64,000 nt of DNA, from positions 1,612,001-1,676,000 of the forward strand of contig JBCAML010000007.1 of NCBI GenBank assembly GCA_038503075.1, read 5' to 3'. The stretch comes from Gyromitra esculenta (Eukaryota; Ascomycota; Pezizomycetes; Pezizales; Discinaceae). Made by a program: the position numbers and the translations under genes. Under the pieces are notes generated by a model. That model was given only the letters and a program-made list of their open reading frames with translations. It made no database searches and was not told where the DNA came from. The stretch's first letter is position 1, and every line of letters begins with the position of its first letter. This document shows, piece after piece, positions 48,262-60,727 of this stretch.

Positions 48262-51200
48262 ATAATAGGGATTGAATTTAGTCGTCTGGTAAGTCGGGGA
48301 ATTAGAGAAGGAAGTGGGTATAAATTTTAGGTCTCTAATTGCCTCCTTTTGGCCCCTTTCTGTCCCTTTCGTTGTATTCGGCAAGGAGTTATGGTCTGGC
48401 ATCAAGAAGCTATCTGTAGTATCTATTATTATTTTTTGTGTGAGATGCATGCCGTAGAACATATTCATACACATATACTGGAATAAGCTAACGTGCAAGG
48501 GTTCTATGTATATGAGTGTGGTTAAGGGAACTATCGGTAACTGACCATGGAGATATTGCAATATTGCGCGCAATTATTCTAATACATGAAGTTCTCTAGG
48601 TTGTCTTGGCCTTCTGTTGGCCTTCTGTGGAGGTTCTTAGAACTATCGGGCGTTTTTGTGGTTTGTATAATTATATCTGGGTTAGAAGTTTTACCTTATT
48701 CATATTTATCTCAATTCTTCGGTAAAATATATATCGAGATACCGCAGCGATCATGATCGATATCGATACCTCTTTTTTCAACTGCGTGGTGTGTACTACG
48801 TGTGGTGACTGACGAGTGATAATTGGTGAGCTCGATGTTTTACAATAATTATCAGGAAAACTCTGGCTCTAGGATGGATCAGGAAGAAGTATAGCCGGTT
48901 TAAAGCCTGGGTATTTTCTTTATAAGCCGTATTCCTCCGTACCCTTGAGCTTCTTGTAGCTAAAATCACCTGGTTGGTGTTAGGCTGCAGTAGCCCTAAC
49001 CCCAAGCGAGAATTCTTGAAGTTGCTCTTGAAGAGATTTTTACCGAGGCAGGATCAGAGTAACATCATGAATTATCACTCGAAAGACATGGAGAAGGGTC
49101 TATGATATTGCTCATTATATGTGAATTTGCCGGGAAATTTGTTTTTTTTGTGAGAATAAAGTCTCGGGTGCTAGCGGATTCTCTTGAAATTCCAATTGGT
49201 GCGAGATAATTTACCCAGCGTCATGTCAGGGGAAGTGCGAAATCTACGATACTGGGGAACCAGGGGTTGTTTGAGAATATGGAATATATGTGGTATTTGT
49301 GGACATGGCGTCAAAAAGCCTACATACACTTGGCCACGGGACGGGCAGTAGGTACCGAAATATGCAGTTCTATTCTCATCCATCAAAGTCTGCTTTGCTT
49401 GATGGAAGTCATCCTGTCCAATGATTATCCAGTGTCCGAGACTGATAGTATCTGGTACTTATTGACTGCCTCGAGTAAATAGTTTTTGCGGCTCTCCTGT
49501 TTCATCTTTTCTCGCCTTTAAATTATAAACTCTGATTCGATACTCTGTCATCCTATCAAGTCGTCACCTGAGGTCGTAGTATGAAAGTATTGGTCCTATC
49601 GGGATAACCTTGTATTGAAATCGCAAGACTACCAGCCCAAAATATATTGAATCCTGGGATTAACGCCTTTAATAGCCCCTTGATTTGAGCCTTGCCCGAT
49701 GATGAATTGGCATTGTTTCACATACTTGCTTATTGCTACTATTTCTTTCCACTTTTCAACTTTCGAATTCTTCCATGTGTCTCTCCTCCTAGTCGCTAGA
49801 TATCTAACTAAAAATGAGTAGTATCTGCATGTTACATAGTTGGTATTATCTCCCCAGCATTAACCTGAAAAGTCTGCTGATCTAAAGGCGTTTGACAGGA
49901 TTCTGGTGGACTTTCATCTGGCATGCGTTAGTGAAATCTGCGGGCTTGCGGACGTGACGTTGGGTGGGTCAAGAATAAAGTTTCTTTTGCTGGTAATAGA
50001 TGAAACGATAATCTTTGAGATTTTTGCGTCTGCTGATTTTAGGAGATTAGAAGATTAAATATGCTCAAGCAGGCCCCAGCGTGAAATCAGATGATTTCCC
50101 TCCTAAAAATTAGCTATATATAGGTTTGGTATCTAGAAAATGCCTGTAAGTTTTGAATAATGACTTTGAGTACCATTTATAATTCGAAAGTTTAGACGTT
50201 TGATTTGTTTGAACCAAGGTTAAAGGCTTCCCACGCTTGTTCTATATGGTTCGCATTCCGTTGGCTGAGTTGACTCGCTGTAGTGCTTATTGAAGGCTAA
50301 TTCATTCATAGCTTTTTGAGGATATGAGAAGTATCCATAGAAAGTAAAGGTCAGGTTTTTTCATGAAGTTCCTAAAGTCTTATTTTAACAATGAAGTTTG
50401 TTCTAGGACATTCTTAGCCCATTCACTTGGAAGAGGATAGCTGTTTTAGCCAGGAGAAAACTAGAGTTCGTTGACATGTGTAGTAACATGAATAGGCACA
50501 GTCCTTTTTCATGGTGTAGAAGAATATCCCGGAGCCAGTAGCAAACAAGCCTACATTTGCCAGCAACTAGCTGTGAACCGCTTTAACTCGGTGAAGAATC
50601 CTGCCACATGGTTTATTAGCCGACCCGAGCCAATGAAGTTCTTTGTTAGGGAATTAATTTCACGACAATAGTCTGCTATGAACTCTAAAAGGGATGGGCC
50701 TTCTGATAGCACTTACGTGTATTTGAAGTGACGTTCCTCGAGGGTTCAAGAACTCTTTGTTCAGTTCACCGCGAAGCTATTTATCCCGGGCCACGGACCC
50801 CCATATGCACTTCAACGACAGATCATGGAACACACGACACGCATCCGTAACCATTAGTTCGAAACGGGGAGGAAGATCATTGAAAGGACGGAGCAAAAGG
50901 AACGTGTAGAGGAAGAGCTGATGTGGTCTCATGTTCAGCTGCCTAGCTCATCGTTTTGAACACGTAAGTGTGGTGTTGTTGGAAGATCCAGGTTCACAGT
51001 ATGCGTAATAGAAAGCACGTAGCTTCCCATGAGGTAGGGTCAGTACCAGATTTTTCAGGCTCTATCCTTCTGTTGATTGCTGGCTGCTACTACACTACAT
51101 GTACCCGTAATCCAAGACAAGGGAGAGGAGAGCCTTTATAATTGAGTGGACACCAACCCCATAACCGGTACTCGGCAATAGCGCAGTTCAAGTACCGCCA

Positions 51201-52353
51201 GTATTCCGGGGGACCGAGTGATCGTCTGAGGCCCTGCAGGTATGCGTCAGAGTACGCCATTCGCCTGCGTGATCCATGGTTCGGTGACACGATGGCACCC
51301 TCGCGATGCCGCCACGAAAATGTAGAGTAGTCCAGCGAGACTATACACACGACACTTTTTTTTTTTTTTTTGACGTGACGCATATCCACTTCGCCGTTCG
51401 CTCGTTCGTTGTGATGGAGTCCGTAGGCTGGTTCAGAGACTTTGGATAGAAACAGATCCCCTGTCTCCTTTGTAATATTCCTTGTTGCGGCTTAAAACAC
51501 CCGTGTAGAAATGGGCAACCGTATGCATACATATGTAGGCAACTAGATCTGATTGCTTAAACTGTCAGCCTCACCCAAGGCCAACAGCTACGTTCCCAAG
51601 TCATCAAGTGATAGCTGCGATGGCAGTGGGCCTGGGGCGGCGCAACTGAAAATGCTGTGTGAAATTGCAATTTAAAGCCCCCTTATTTCCAAGACATCCA
51701 ATGCTCCGCAAATGGGCAGAGCCTCACAAGAGTCTGCTAATCTCGTCATTTGCGCCCCCGTTCATTATGCGCATGCAGGTAAATTTTCCGATCCATCTGG
51801 ACTCACCATATTCTAGGGGGAACTAACATTTGCTCACACATTTTGTATATTTTCTTCCAACTCTCTCCCAACCCTCAGCGGCAAGTTACTGTGTGTTTGT
51901 TTTACGACGAGCGCAAGACACCTCATCACTCAACCCGCCCAACGCAAATAAACAAACGCAGACATCCACCGTCTTCTGTAGGGGACCGGGACTGGACAAT
52001 CAAAAAAAACAAAAAACAAAAGCACAGAGCAGAACTAAAGGACGCGGGTGAAATCTAGACGGACAATACGTGCATCTGAACAAGTAGGTGCAGTTTCAAC
52101 TGAATACCAGCTACGAATACCCGGCAAGGCTAAATATTTTCAGACCACTGCCAACAGAACAAGCTACCGCCTTGTTAATATAGATTCCCCACCAACCGGT
52201 GCCTAGTTCTGGGAGGGGCCTCGACGGTCAATAAGGCAGCATATCTTCCCTGAGGGAAACATAAACCCAGGTTTGGGATCTGGAAAATAAATTCTACTTC
52301 TCCCAGATCGCAAAGTACCTGCAGTGCTATTACGTTCGGCCAAGACGATAAAG
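48262..52353. other. Gene-poor AT-rich region
   Basis: About 4 kb without supported genes. Overlapping open frames on both strands at 51.09-51.39 kb are short and of uncertain meaning. No RNA gene or structured repeat recognised. Confidence 0.45.
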
Positions 52354-52812
52354 ATGTGCCAATACGAGCTTTGGGTCTATCAGAGATGCTACTCTTCTTC
52401 CCCGCGTCTCCCTCACCAGCCGCATCGTACCTATTTCCGTGTGGCAAAGTGCTTAAACTCTCCGTTCTGCACGCCACCCACACCTCGAGCAGATCTGAAG
52501 TCAACCGCAGAACTGCCAATACAGTGGCGGGATCGATATTGCTCTACTTGCTTTGAGGCACTACAAAGCACTATGGGTGGGAATGGAGACAACTGTTGGC
52601 CTTGCGGTGAAGAAAACTGGCCCGATGAGAGGCTTTGCAAAGGAATGAAAGTGGTCGATTTGGAAGGCTGGAACGGTATGGATCGGACAGTGGATTTGGA
52701 AAGTGGTGGCGTTACCGATGGAAGCGCGAGAGCTCGAAGATTAAAATTCTTGGCGAGAAACTGGAAGGGGTGGAGAGAGTGGGGTGATGGGGGGTTTGGA
52801 GTGATATCATGA
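52354..52812 (+). CDS. Cysteine-rich small protein, unknown (putative zinc-binding)
   Basis: A 152-residue frame starting MCQYELWVYQRCYSSSPRLP. Nine cysteines lie in the first 95 residues (2, 12, 33, 39, 63, 66, 81, 84, 95), including RYCSTCFEAL and NCWPCGEE. Two CxxC pairs 15 residues apart suggest a zinc ribbon or knuckle. The second half is Gly/Trp/Arg-rich (NWKGWREWGDGG). No signal peptide. The internal ATG at 52354 is preferred to upstream codons because the conserved-looking MCQYELW starts there. A longer minus-strand open frame (52431-52970) overlaps it, but has Pro/Ser-rich composition typical of an antisense shadow. A family of short fungal proteins with this N-terminal pattern probably exists, but I cannot name it. 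Confidence 0.55.
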   Translation: MCQYELWVYQRCYSSSPRLPHQPHRTYFRVAKCLNSPFCTPPTPRADLKSTAELPIQWRDRYCSTCFEALQSTMGGNGDNCWPCGEENWPDERLCKGMKVVDLEGWNGMDRTVDLESGGVTDGSARARRLKFLARNWKGWREWGDGGFGVIS

Positions 52813-53313
52813 TCGCGATCGTAAACGTGTTGTTGAGGGATGAGTGATATTTCGAACAGATGGAGTTTTGGGTTTAGAGCTTGACCTGTAACTAACTTTC
52901 TTTTTTTTCCTCCATGTTTCTTCCTCTCATTTAGTTTATTTTTTTTGTCGTGCTCGCTAGTTAGACTCATTTGTGGCTTGTCGTCGATAGAATTTATTTC
53001 CTATATAATTAAATTAATAGTCTTCTCACGATCGCATAGTTGCTACGCGTAGTCACACATACTTGTATAAATCCATTTCTAGTCTTGTCCCCACTCAGTG
53101 TTGGCTGTGTGAGACTAGCGCGAGTGATGTATGGTGAAGAGATCTGCATGCAGTTGGAAGCTCCCACCCTTGAACACTCACTTCCCAGGATTTAAACCCG
53201 CTCCCGGACGAGCAAGCTCCCGGAGTCTTGGCTGAGAAAATTTGCCTATCCCGTATTTCAAAGCTTCTAGTTTTTTATGGTGGTGCAGTGCAAAGCATGG
53301 CTTATGTTCATTG
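52813..53313. other. Intergenic
   Basis: 3' region of the preceding gene with T-rich runs (about 52890-52945). No gene seen. Confidence 0.4.
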
Positions 53314-53751
53314 TAACGTATTTGACTAGGAAGTGGGTTAGACTGGGAAATGGGTCGGTTGAAACCACACCAAATCTTTACAACTTCCAAACCTCCAAAC
53401 CATCACAACTATTTAAAACAAATTATACTGTTTGGGTAAGGACATCTATAAGTAAGATATACTCTGTGAAAATCTTAAACTATTCCAAATCTCGGTAGAG
53501 CTGAAACTGCAAACTAGAATCCCAATACAAATTTTTGTATGGGAAGATAGACTCAATGCATTTCCTCATGAGTTTGGGAGTAAATCTTATAGTAAAAATC
53601 AAAAAAACCAAAGGCCTTACCGAGGTAGCTGAAACTAACTACTCAAACTTGGCGCAAAATTATGAGTTATTGTGAGGGTGGCGTCTCAGACTATTGGCGT
53701 TGCTATGCGACCCATTTCTCCGTCCGACCCACTTCCCAGTCAGATATGTTA
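53314..53751. mobile_element. Inverted-repeat element E12 (438 bp)
   Basis: The left end TAACGTATTTGACTAGGAAG and the inverted right end TAACATATCTGACTGGGAAG pair over about 43 bp, continuing through GTGGGT-AGAC-GGGAAATGGGTCG. TA is present at both borders. The interior has no transposase frame. Larger than the elements at the left of the window and with different ends. Confidence 0.8.
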
Positions 53752-55772
53752 AAGTATTAGCTTTTGTGTCACGTCATCAAACCACCAGCATAATATCTGA
53801 CGATATTTTATTGACGTAGGCGGGTAGGGCGCATACGATGACCACGATGGACCATAGATCCGAGGTACATACATGCCTCTAAGTTTCGATGACTACACGT
53901 ATTGAGAGAAGCGGCCCCTTCCGGCCGCGCATCAGCAGTTACGGCCAGAGATACATCCAAATACAAATGCTGCGAACAGAGTGTGGGGAAGCATCGATCC
54001 AAAATTCAAGTAGCCGATGCACAGATATCTTAAAGCAAACAGACCATTAATACCCTAGACTTTATCTCGTATCGCACGATTCTAGTCCGGTTTCACCTTC
54101 CTGTTGTTATAGTCTTTGGAGCAAAAATTCTTTAAATGTAGCCCAGTTTATGAGTTGGCTGCGGCACGTACGGGCTGAAAATCAGTCGGTTAAGTTATAG
54201 GTATTATGAATCCTAAATATTAGGCTTTTATTAGACTAAAAAGTATTTACCTGCCGAGGCAAGGTAGGGAGTATGGATCTAGACCTTATGCGTAGATTTA
54301 CCCCGCGCATCGTACAATTTTCGGTCGAATTTGGTTTTGTGGGTAGGGAGCAATGCAACGGTAAGTAACACCGATGATGTGAACAGGAGGACATCGGCTC
54401 TTGGACTAAATGAAACATACTTAACCCCTAACCCTGATTGTGCTCGGGGGATCGGATATTGCCTTAACCTTATGTCATTCATGCTCTTAGCTTGTCTAAA
54501 ATAATGAGTGTTTAAGATTTCGTTATAGTTTCTTCAAGTAGAATCCTTATTACTAGAATGCAGTTCATATATCGATTAACATTCAGCCTCATGAAAAATC
54601 ACTCGAGCCGTTAGCTATAGGTCAGCGCCTGTGCTAGGGTAGTAGGCATGAAGGGGATCGATTATTGGTTCTCGGGTAGCTGACAGTATGCCATACATAT
54701 ACTCGTGTGGCATGTACTAGGGGCGCGAGGGTACCCTCACACCCCTAGTACTTGTTCTCGGGTGCCCGAGCCTGTGTCTCTGGTTTGAAGCCTTTGAAGG
54801 TTTACGTAAGACACTTAGGATTGAGGGTAAACACCTATTTGCCTCTGCCAGCCTATTGTTCAGTAAATATTGTCTTACACGTGGTTGTGGTCTTGCGTAA
54901 AGCATAGATCTTGGCGCCAAGCACCTAGGTTTGAGCAATAAGAACGTCATGCATTTTGATGGGATAGGTAAGAAAGAAAAAATTGGCCACGTGCACCAGA
55001 TTTCGATACTTGAGGTTTTGCTTTTATATCAGCAGTAATTGTCGCTGCAACAAGTCAGGCTCCGAGAGCCCTGAAACTAAAGTAACGGTATATGTCGCTG
55101 TCGAGCCTTTCCACATTGTCCTCTTTATGTTGTTATTCTAAAAACCTCTTTTTTGCGACTTTTAGATTGTTGATAGTGATTGAGACATGGTGGCGGCATA
55201 AATGATACTTACTTACTTACTACTTAGACATGGTGGCGGCCGTTTCTGAAAACTAATATTCCGAGTGATATTTGATGACATCAACTGACATAGGCTGCGA
55301 GTTAATTCTAGATATTGAACGCTAGCGAGGACCCACATTCCCGCAAATTGAGGTCTCCTCACTAACCATTCTGAGATCGCCTTTTCCTCTGGCTCTCGTG
55401 ACGTATTTCACTTGACTGTCTTTGTTAAACCTGGAACAGTACAGAACAGGAACAAGAGGGTTCCCATCATCTACTATCTTTCCTCGAGTTGAACTGGTTT
55501 TTCATCTTGATTCTTCACCTACCGCTCCTGTTACTTCTCTTAATACTACTTCTTTTAACGTATCTTGCTCCTCTTTATTAAAGTTTCTCATTGCATTCAA
55601 TACCCTACGCATACCACCAGGCCAACATTAAGCGATCTGATTTACCGAGGCGTTTCTCTCTGATTTTATAAAGAGTACGATAGAAGTCACTTCATATGTA
55701 ATGTCCCTTGTTACAAACCGTTGATAAATTTTGGAATACAATAGCTAAACCCAAAGTTTGGAGCGAACTGTA
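53752..55772. other. Intergenic with palindromes
   Basis: Contains the 54714-54751 palindrome, a second CTCGGG-TG-CCCGAG palindrome at 54757-54770, a TTAC microsatellite near 55207-55222 and a 15-bp direct repeat AGACATGGTGGCGGC at 55183 and 55226. No gene supported. Confidence 0.45.
54714..54751. repeat. 38-bp near-perfect palindrome
   Basis: GTACTAGGGG and CCCCTAGTAC flank GAGGGTACCCTC, with only a 3-base mismatch on each side, so the whole stretch can form a loopless cruciform. A second smaller palindrome follows after 5 bp. Confidence 0.85.
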
Positions 55773-57020
55773 ATGTCTCGACCAGTGAGGGGTACAAGCA
55801 CATCCCCTCGTAATCGACGGTCTATCTCCACTCCATCGAATAGTCGTGGCCAACAACAAGGAGTTCCTCGAAGTCAGTCAAATATGACTGATGGAATAGA
55901 TGGTTGGTTTGTTCCGGATGGTCCACCTGATAGGGTGGATGGATTGGATGGGCCTTCCGAGCGGACATTTGGACATCCTAGACAATGGGACTCTCACGGA
56001 CTCTCAAGTGATCAGAGAGGGCAAGGCCAAAATAACCCCCAAGAGTCAGAGCAGTATAATTCCAGAAATTCCACTGAGTTTAGACAGTGGCCGGAACAAA
56101 GGTACGTGATGTCACTAATGGCTATTCATGGCAGTTAATAAAATCTATCTTCTAGTCGACCACAAATAATGCAGAGGTCAATACCATATGTAGTTCACGA
56201 TAATAGGACTTATATCGGGAATGATTGGAAGTGCACCAACGGAAATGCCCCACGTATCTCCCAAACTATTAGCTCATATTACATGGGAGTCCCGGTGCAG
56301 CAAACACCCATGTTATGCGGGAATGATACACAGGAGTACCGGGGGTATCCCAACATGCATACTCGTTCTGATGTTCGTCTACCTAATCATGAGCTTCCTG
56401 ATTTTCAACCTTCCCACCATGGCCAAAGGGTTTCCCCACCTGAGCCTTCTGAAGAAAACAACCCACCCCCTTATCAACAGCGTCCAGGTCCGGATCCCAT
56501 TAGTTCACAGACTCGAGTTCATCCGGCCCCTCACCAGGGAATGTGTGAAAATCACGAGTCACTAATTTTGGGTGAGCTTGAGGCTGCGAGGCCGCTTCAA
56601 ACTCAAATAACTCGAAATCACCATCGCGACGCTAATAAAAATCGCTCATCAAGAATGAGGGCTGGCCGTGAGGATGCAGGTTTTCGAGATATACCAGTCA
56701 TGCCAAACCCTTTTATTGTCTATAATGAACCTACATCTAGAGAGCACTTTAATATGTTATTGTCCCGACTGCGTTCACTCCCCGAGGCCATGGGGCAGGA
56801 AAACACCTTCCGGCTACCTTATTCATCGAGCGCATCACGAGTCAACAGGGGAGCACAAACTTCGGCTCCTCAAACAGAGGTCAACCCCTCAGGGAAAGAG
56901 TTGTTTGAGAAAGCCAAGAGAGAGGACAAAACTGGTAAATATGAAAATTGCTACTGGGATGATAAAATGGACTGCTTTGTAAACAAGGAAGCTGGCGATA
57001 TCGGCCCATTCTGGAAATGA
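55773..57020 (+). CDS. Proline/glutamine-rich protein, unknown
   Basis: Two exons (55773-56101, 56156-57020) with a 54-nt GTACGT...CTAG intron give 397 residues. The N-terminal 110 residues are Ser/Arg/Pro-rich (SRPVRGTSTSPRNRRSISTP) with an acidic GWFVPDGPPDRVDGLDG stretch. The middle is Pro/His/Gln-rich (PEPSEENNPPPYQQRPGPDP). The C terminus is more ordered: HFNMLLSRLRSLPEAMG, then GKELFEKAKREDKTGKYENC and a closing YWDDKMDCFVNKEAG and GPFWK. No membrane segment or signal peptide; probably nuclear or cytosolic and largely disordered. No family recognised. The conserved-looking C terminus is the best handle for a homology search. Confidence 0.7.
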
Positions 57021-58108
57021 GAATTTCTCGAACGAGCTTAAGCCGCCATTAGGTTTAAGGTTCATATTGGGAGAATTTCAAGAGTGCGCCGTTTGCCTTT
57101 TCTCCTTATTTCTTTTCTATTTATTTTTGGCTTCGCAATGTTTGTTCAAACCAGGTCAGGGAATAGGTTACTTTTCCCCTTCAAATGCGGTGCATCCAGG
57201 AAGGCAGAGATGTTTCTGTTACTCTTGCTTATGGATGATGTTTAATTATTCGTATAAGTTAAGCGTTGGAATAACGGAAATCTCTCTGAGGCCAAAAGAG
57301 ATTATTATTTGCAATTGATTGAGTGACGCAACAAGGTTTTTTTTATGGCGGATTCCCTTGTAGATATTTATTGTGAGCTTGAATGTACGTGTATCTGTAG
57401 CTCCATGCATCATCTTGCCTTCTGGATTAAATCACCACTAAATTTCTCTCAACTGGGGAGAACGCGTAAGGTCAATCAAGTGGTCATGCATTGGACAATC
57501 TCCAACCTCGCCTCATTACAGCCACTCCTCTCTCTGATCATTTGAGACCCACCTCACCTCACCTCACCTCATACTAGAATCATCTCACCAACTGCGACGA
57601 CTATATCCTCTATCGTTTAGAAAAAGAGTAATAGTAAACGATTACTTTAATATTGCATTCCTGCTGATGCCTGCCAACTTTAATTCTTCCATTAACGTTT
57701 TGCACATATTCTCACTCGACAAAGAATCTATGACTATTGCTGCTGATGTTGCCAAGTCAGTGTATTCTACTATTCCTATATCTATGGTCCAGTACCTAAT
57801 GTTTTTACCTCAATGATTAACAAACTGTGTATCGTTAGGTCATGCGGTTGCATAATGCACTGGCGAGGGTTTTATCCCACGGATCCGGAGCAAGAGCTCA
57901 TCTCTGTATTGGAGTTCTAATGCTGAATTTGGAGGTGAAGTGCTATTTCTTTTTAAGAGAAAGACTTGTCCTAGATATATGGATGTATGTACTTTAACCC
58001 ACTAAGCACGTACCCTACTTCAAATATATTTCACGTTAATAATTCTAAATAGTCAAAACGGGAAAAGAAAAAGATCTATATTTCATCTTTCCCACCAACA
58101 CAACACGC
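57021..58108. other. Convergent intergenic region
   Basis: 3'-to-3' spacer between the unknown gene and the PP2C gene. A CACCT pentamer microsatellite lies near 57548-57572. No gene recognised. Confidence 0.45.
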
Positions 58109-59927
58109 TCACATCCTCCTGCCTCGACTCCCTACTAGTGCCTCATCTCTCCTCCACGCTCTCAAATCTTTCGTTCCCATGTAACCATCTCCTCCCAGCC
58201 CCCTTTTCTCCCAACCGCCCAACCTCACTACAATGGCCGTCGCATTATCACCCTCTGTGGTTACCTCCTCTGCAAACTCTACCAGTTCCCTCGAAGCCTC
58301 ATCAGGCGTCTTACACTCCTTCACAATATCGCAAATCTCTTGATCCGTTAAAGTGGCACTCACACCATCGCTAACCAATACCATGAAAGAGAACTCTGCC
58401 GGCTCTATTTCACGTCTATTGATCTCGGGCTCGGCGGACACTCCTAGACGTTTCTGTGAGACATCACCAAAGGAGCGTGTGTTGGCCAGCACACCGAAGC
58501 GTTCTTCACCGAACGAATCAGAGACGAAAGCAGTTGCATAGCGACGGAGACGACGGGTTTCTGAGGGGCTGGAGGGGTGATGATTGGTGGTTACAGGCAC
58601 AGCAAGACCGGTACTGGTTGAACAGAGGAGAATGCGCGTGTCACCAAGATGTGCAGTGATGAGGGTGGCGGGGGTGGATGGGTTCCAGAAAGGAGTTGCG
58701 GTTCTGCGAGTAGTCTCAGCGACAAACCAGGCAGAAAAAGGTGCAAATATGAGGGTGAATTACCTAGTTGATATTAACGCCAAACTTGCAGTGGATCCGC
58801 CTTTAAACGGATTAGCCCCCGTCTTTGTGCCATCCCCTCCAGCTTCGATGTCTCCTTCTCCTTCTTCCCTCCCGGAATGCTTCAGGAACCATGGCTTGGT
58901 CTTTGTAATGAAGTCCATATCTGCCTTCAGAAATGCATAAACCAGTACCCCTTCCGCAGAAACCTGGTCCCCAAAATCGGGTTTGAACCGTCGGAAGTAG
59001 CCTCCGACTGTATCCTTCCATTGTGCAACAAGGCCTGCCTGTGTGCTATTTCTTCTCGCTTCGAACTCTTCGCCGGCACTCGTACCTAGGCCGAAATTTT
59101 TTGCTGTCTCCTCGATGTATGAGTGTAAATGATCTTTAAGGAACCTAGAGCAATCTTCCCCACCATGACCATCAAAGACCCCGAAATAGAATACTGAGGG
59201 GTCGCCGGGGGGCGGTGGAGGACGAAGGTTTTTCAAGGGGATTGAGGAAGGGGGGGCGAAAGTTGGGATATCGATTACGCCAGCTTGGTACCAGTCTTCA
59301 TTATAGGGACGGTTACCACGGGAGCGAGTTACGCCGAAGTGGTGTTTAGCAGAACGAAGAGGGATGCGTACTACGGTCGTTGCGCGTGGATCTGAAGCTG
59401 TTGGGTTGTTTTTACTATGGAGTAGGCGAAGGATTAGAGAAGGTGCAGTGGAACGAGCTGAAGGAGTGGTAGCTGAGTGAGGATTTATGAAGTGATGTTG
59501 ACTTGCTGGTGCAAACAGACAACCTTCTCCGGACCAACTCCCAATCCCACTGGTTAACAGCTCGAGCGTCACTAAAAATCGACATACCTTGGTGGCACAC
59601 CGTCAGGAAAAACCGAGCTCCCAGGCAGATGCGATGTAAAATAGTCATGGAACCCTCTCTTCCCGCGTGCGATATCACTACCACCCCGTACGCCATGATT
59701 GGCCGTAATCGAACTGAGCTCGCGGTCGCTGATTACCGAGTACGATCTCCCACAGAGCGGCCTCTGTAGTGCTCTGGATTTGGCGAAAAACGTGGATATA
59801 AAAACTACGATCAATTGGCTTGGGTGTTAACTTTCCACTTGGTCGGCAGTATTCGGGAACAACTGAACCCACAGTATGTATCCCGTAACCCCCAGCTGCT
59901 GCCCCTTGAAATAAGTGTCCTCCTCAT
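58109..59927 (-). CDS. PP2C-type Ser/Thr protein phosphatase, probably mitochondrial (Ptc6-like)
   Basis: Minus-strand exons 59773-59588, 59501-58764 and 58703-58109 are well supported by phase. A first exon 59927-59869, starting MRRTLISRGSSWGLRDTYCG, is proposed because the second exon's frame has no ATG; its donor (GTTCAG) is weak. Total about 525 residues. The Arg/Ser-rich, acid-poor start fits a mitochondrial targeting peptide. PP2C motifs in order: GVTRSRGNRPYNEDWYQAG (metal-binding Glu-Asp), FGVFDGHGGEDCSRF, TAHLGDTRILLC, VLANTRSFGDVSQK, FMVLVSDGVSATL and the closing EGDNATAIVVRLGGW. These give the two-metal phosphatase site. An Asp/Gly-rich insert (EGEGDIEAGGDGTK) precedes the GGSTASLALI strand. 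Yeast Ptc6 acts on mitochondrial pyruvate dehydrogenase and mitophagy; the same role here is inference. Confidence 0.88.
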
Positions 59928-60727
59928 GGTGCAGTAGATTTATTTCTATTTTGCAAGTGGAAGCACGTTTGTGCAGAGTCCAGTAGGCTTTATTATGAAA
60001 ACCCCGTCAGATACTCGACGTTCTGGTGCCCCCAGGAAAGCGGAAGGCGATCGACGTCACTGGAAAGAACGAGCGGGGGACCGAGAAATGGTCTTTTCGG
60101 AATAACTGAGGCCGGCCAATGGTCAAGCTAAGGGCAACATCGTTTGGAAGAGAAACGCGATTCACCTGAAGCTGTTCAGACTTGCGAGAGTCTTTGGGTT
60201 ATGAAGTACAAACTTCGCGATACCGAAGCGATAATTGATCCTCGAGCAATTTATTGAGGGGCATTCGATGCTCATCTTACCGGATAAGCGCCTAACGCTG
60301 GCGGGACGCGGACCCTTGCTACCGATAAATTATTCACAACAATTACCCACAGGCTGCCACCATACATACAGAATAATAGTGAGGGGCACAAGCGGTGTAA
60401 GCTCTTTATTCTCTTCGATTCTTAAACATCTGAACTTTGGCCTTTTCCAAGCGTCCGTGTCCAAGAATCAAGAATCGCTTGCATCCACCCGGGCTGTGTG
60501 TGCTACGCGATCCGTTTGCTTTGTCAAGAATACCCCACAGACGCCAGTTGCCGCTACTATCGCCGAATCATAACTCTAAATTTGCCTCTCTGCTGAAGCT
60601 CTGCAGATTGTCCCAGGCCATCACTCAACAGCTGCTAAAACAATATCATATCGTAAACTATCTACGCTTGACCTTCTCGGGAAGAAACAACCTGGCGCTA
60701 GGTGCCTTCAGTTCTCCGGCCCGAGAA
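59928..60727. other. Divergent promoter region between PP2C and Zn2Cys6 genes
   Basis: About 800 bp between start codons. The reading frame upstream of 60728 stays open back to about 60437, but lacks an ATG before 60728 and is not counted as coding. Nothing else recognised. Confidence 0.45.

Noticed and set aside
52431..52970. 179-codon minus-strand frame
   Set aside because: Pro/Ser-rich antisense of the Cys-rich plus-strand gene; the plus strand has the more protein-like pattern.
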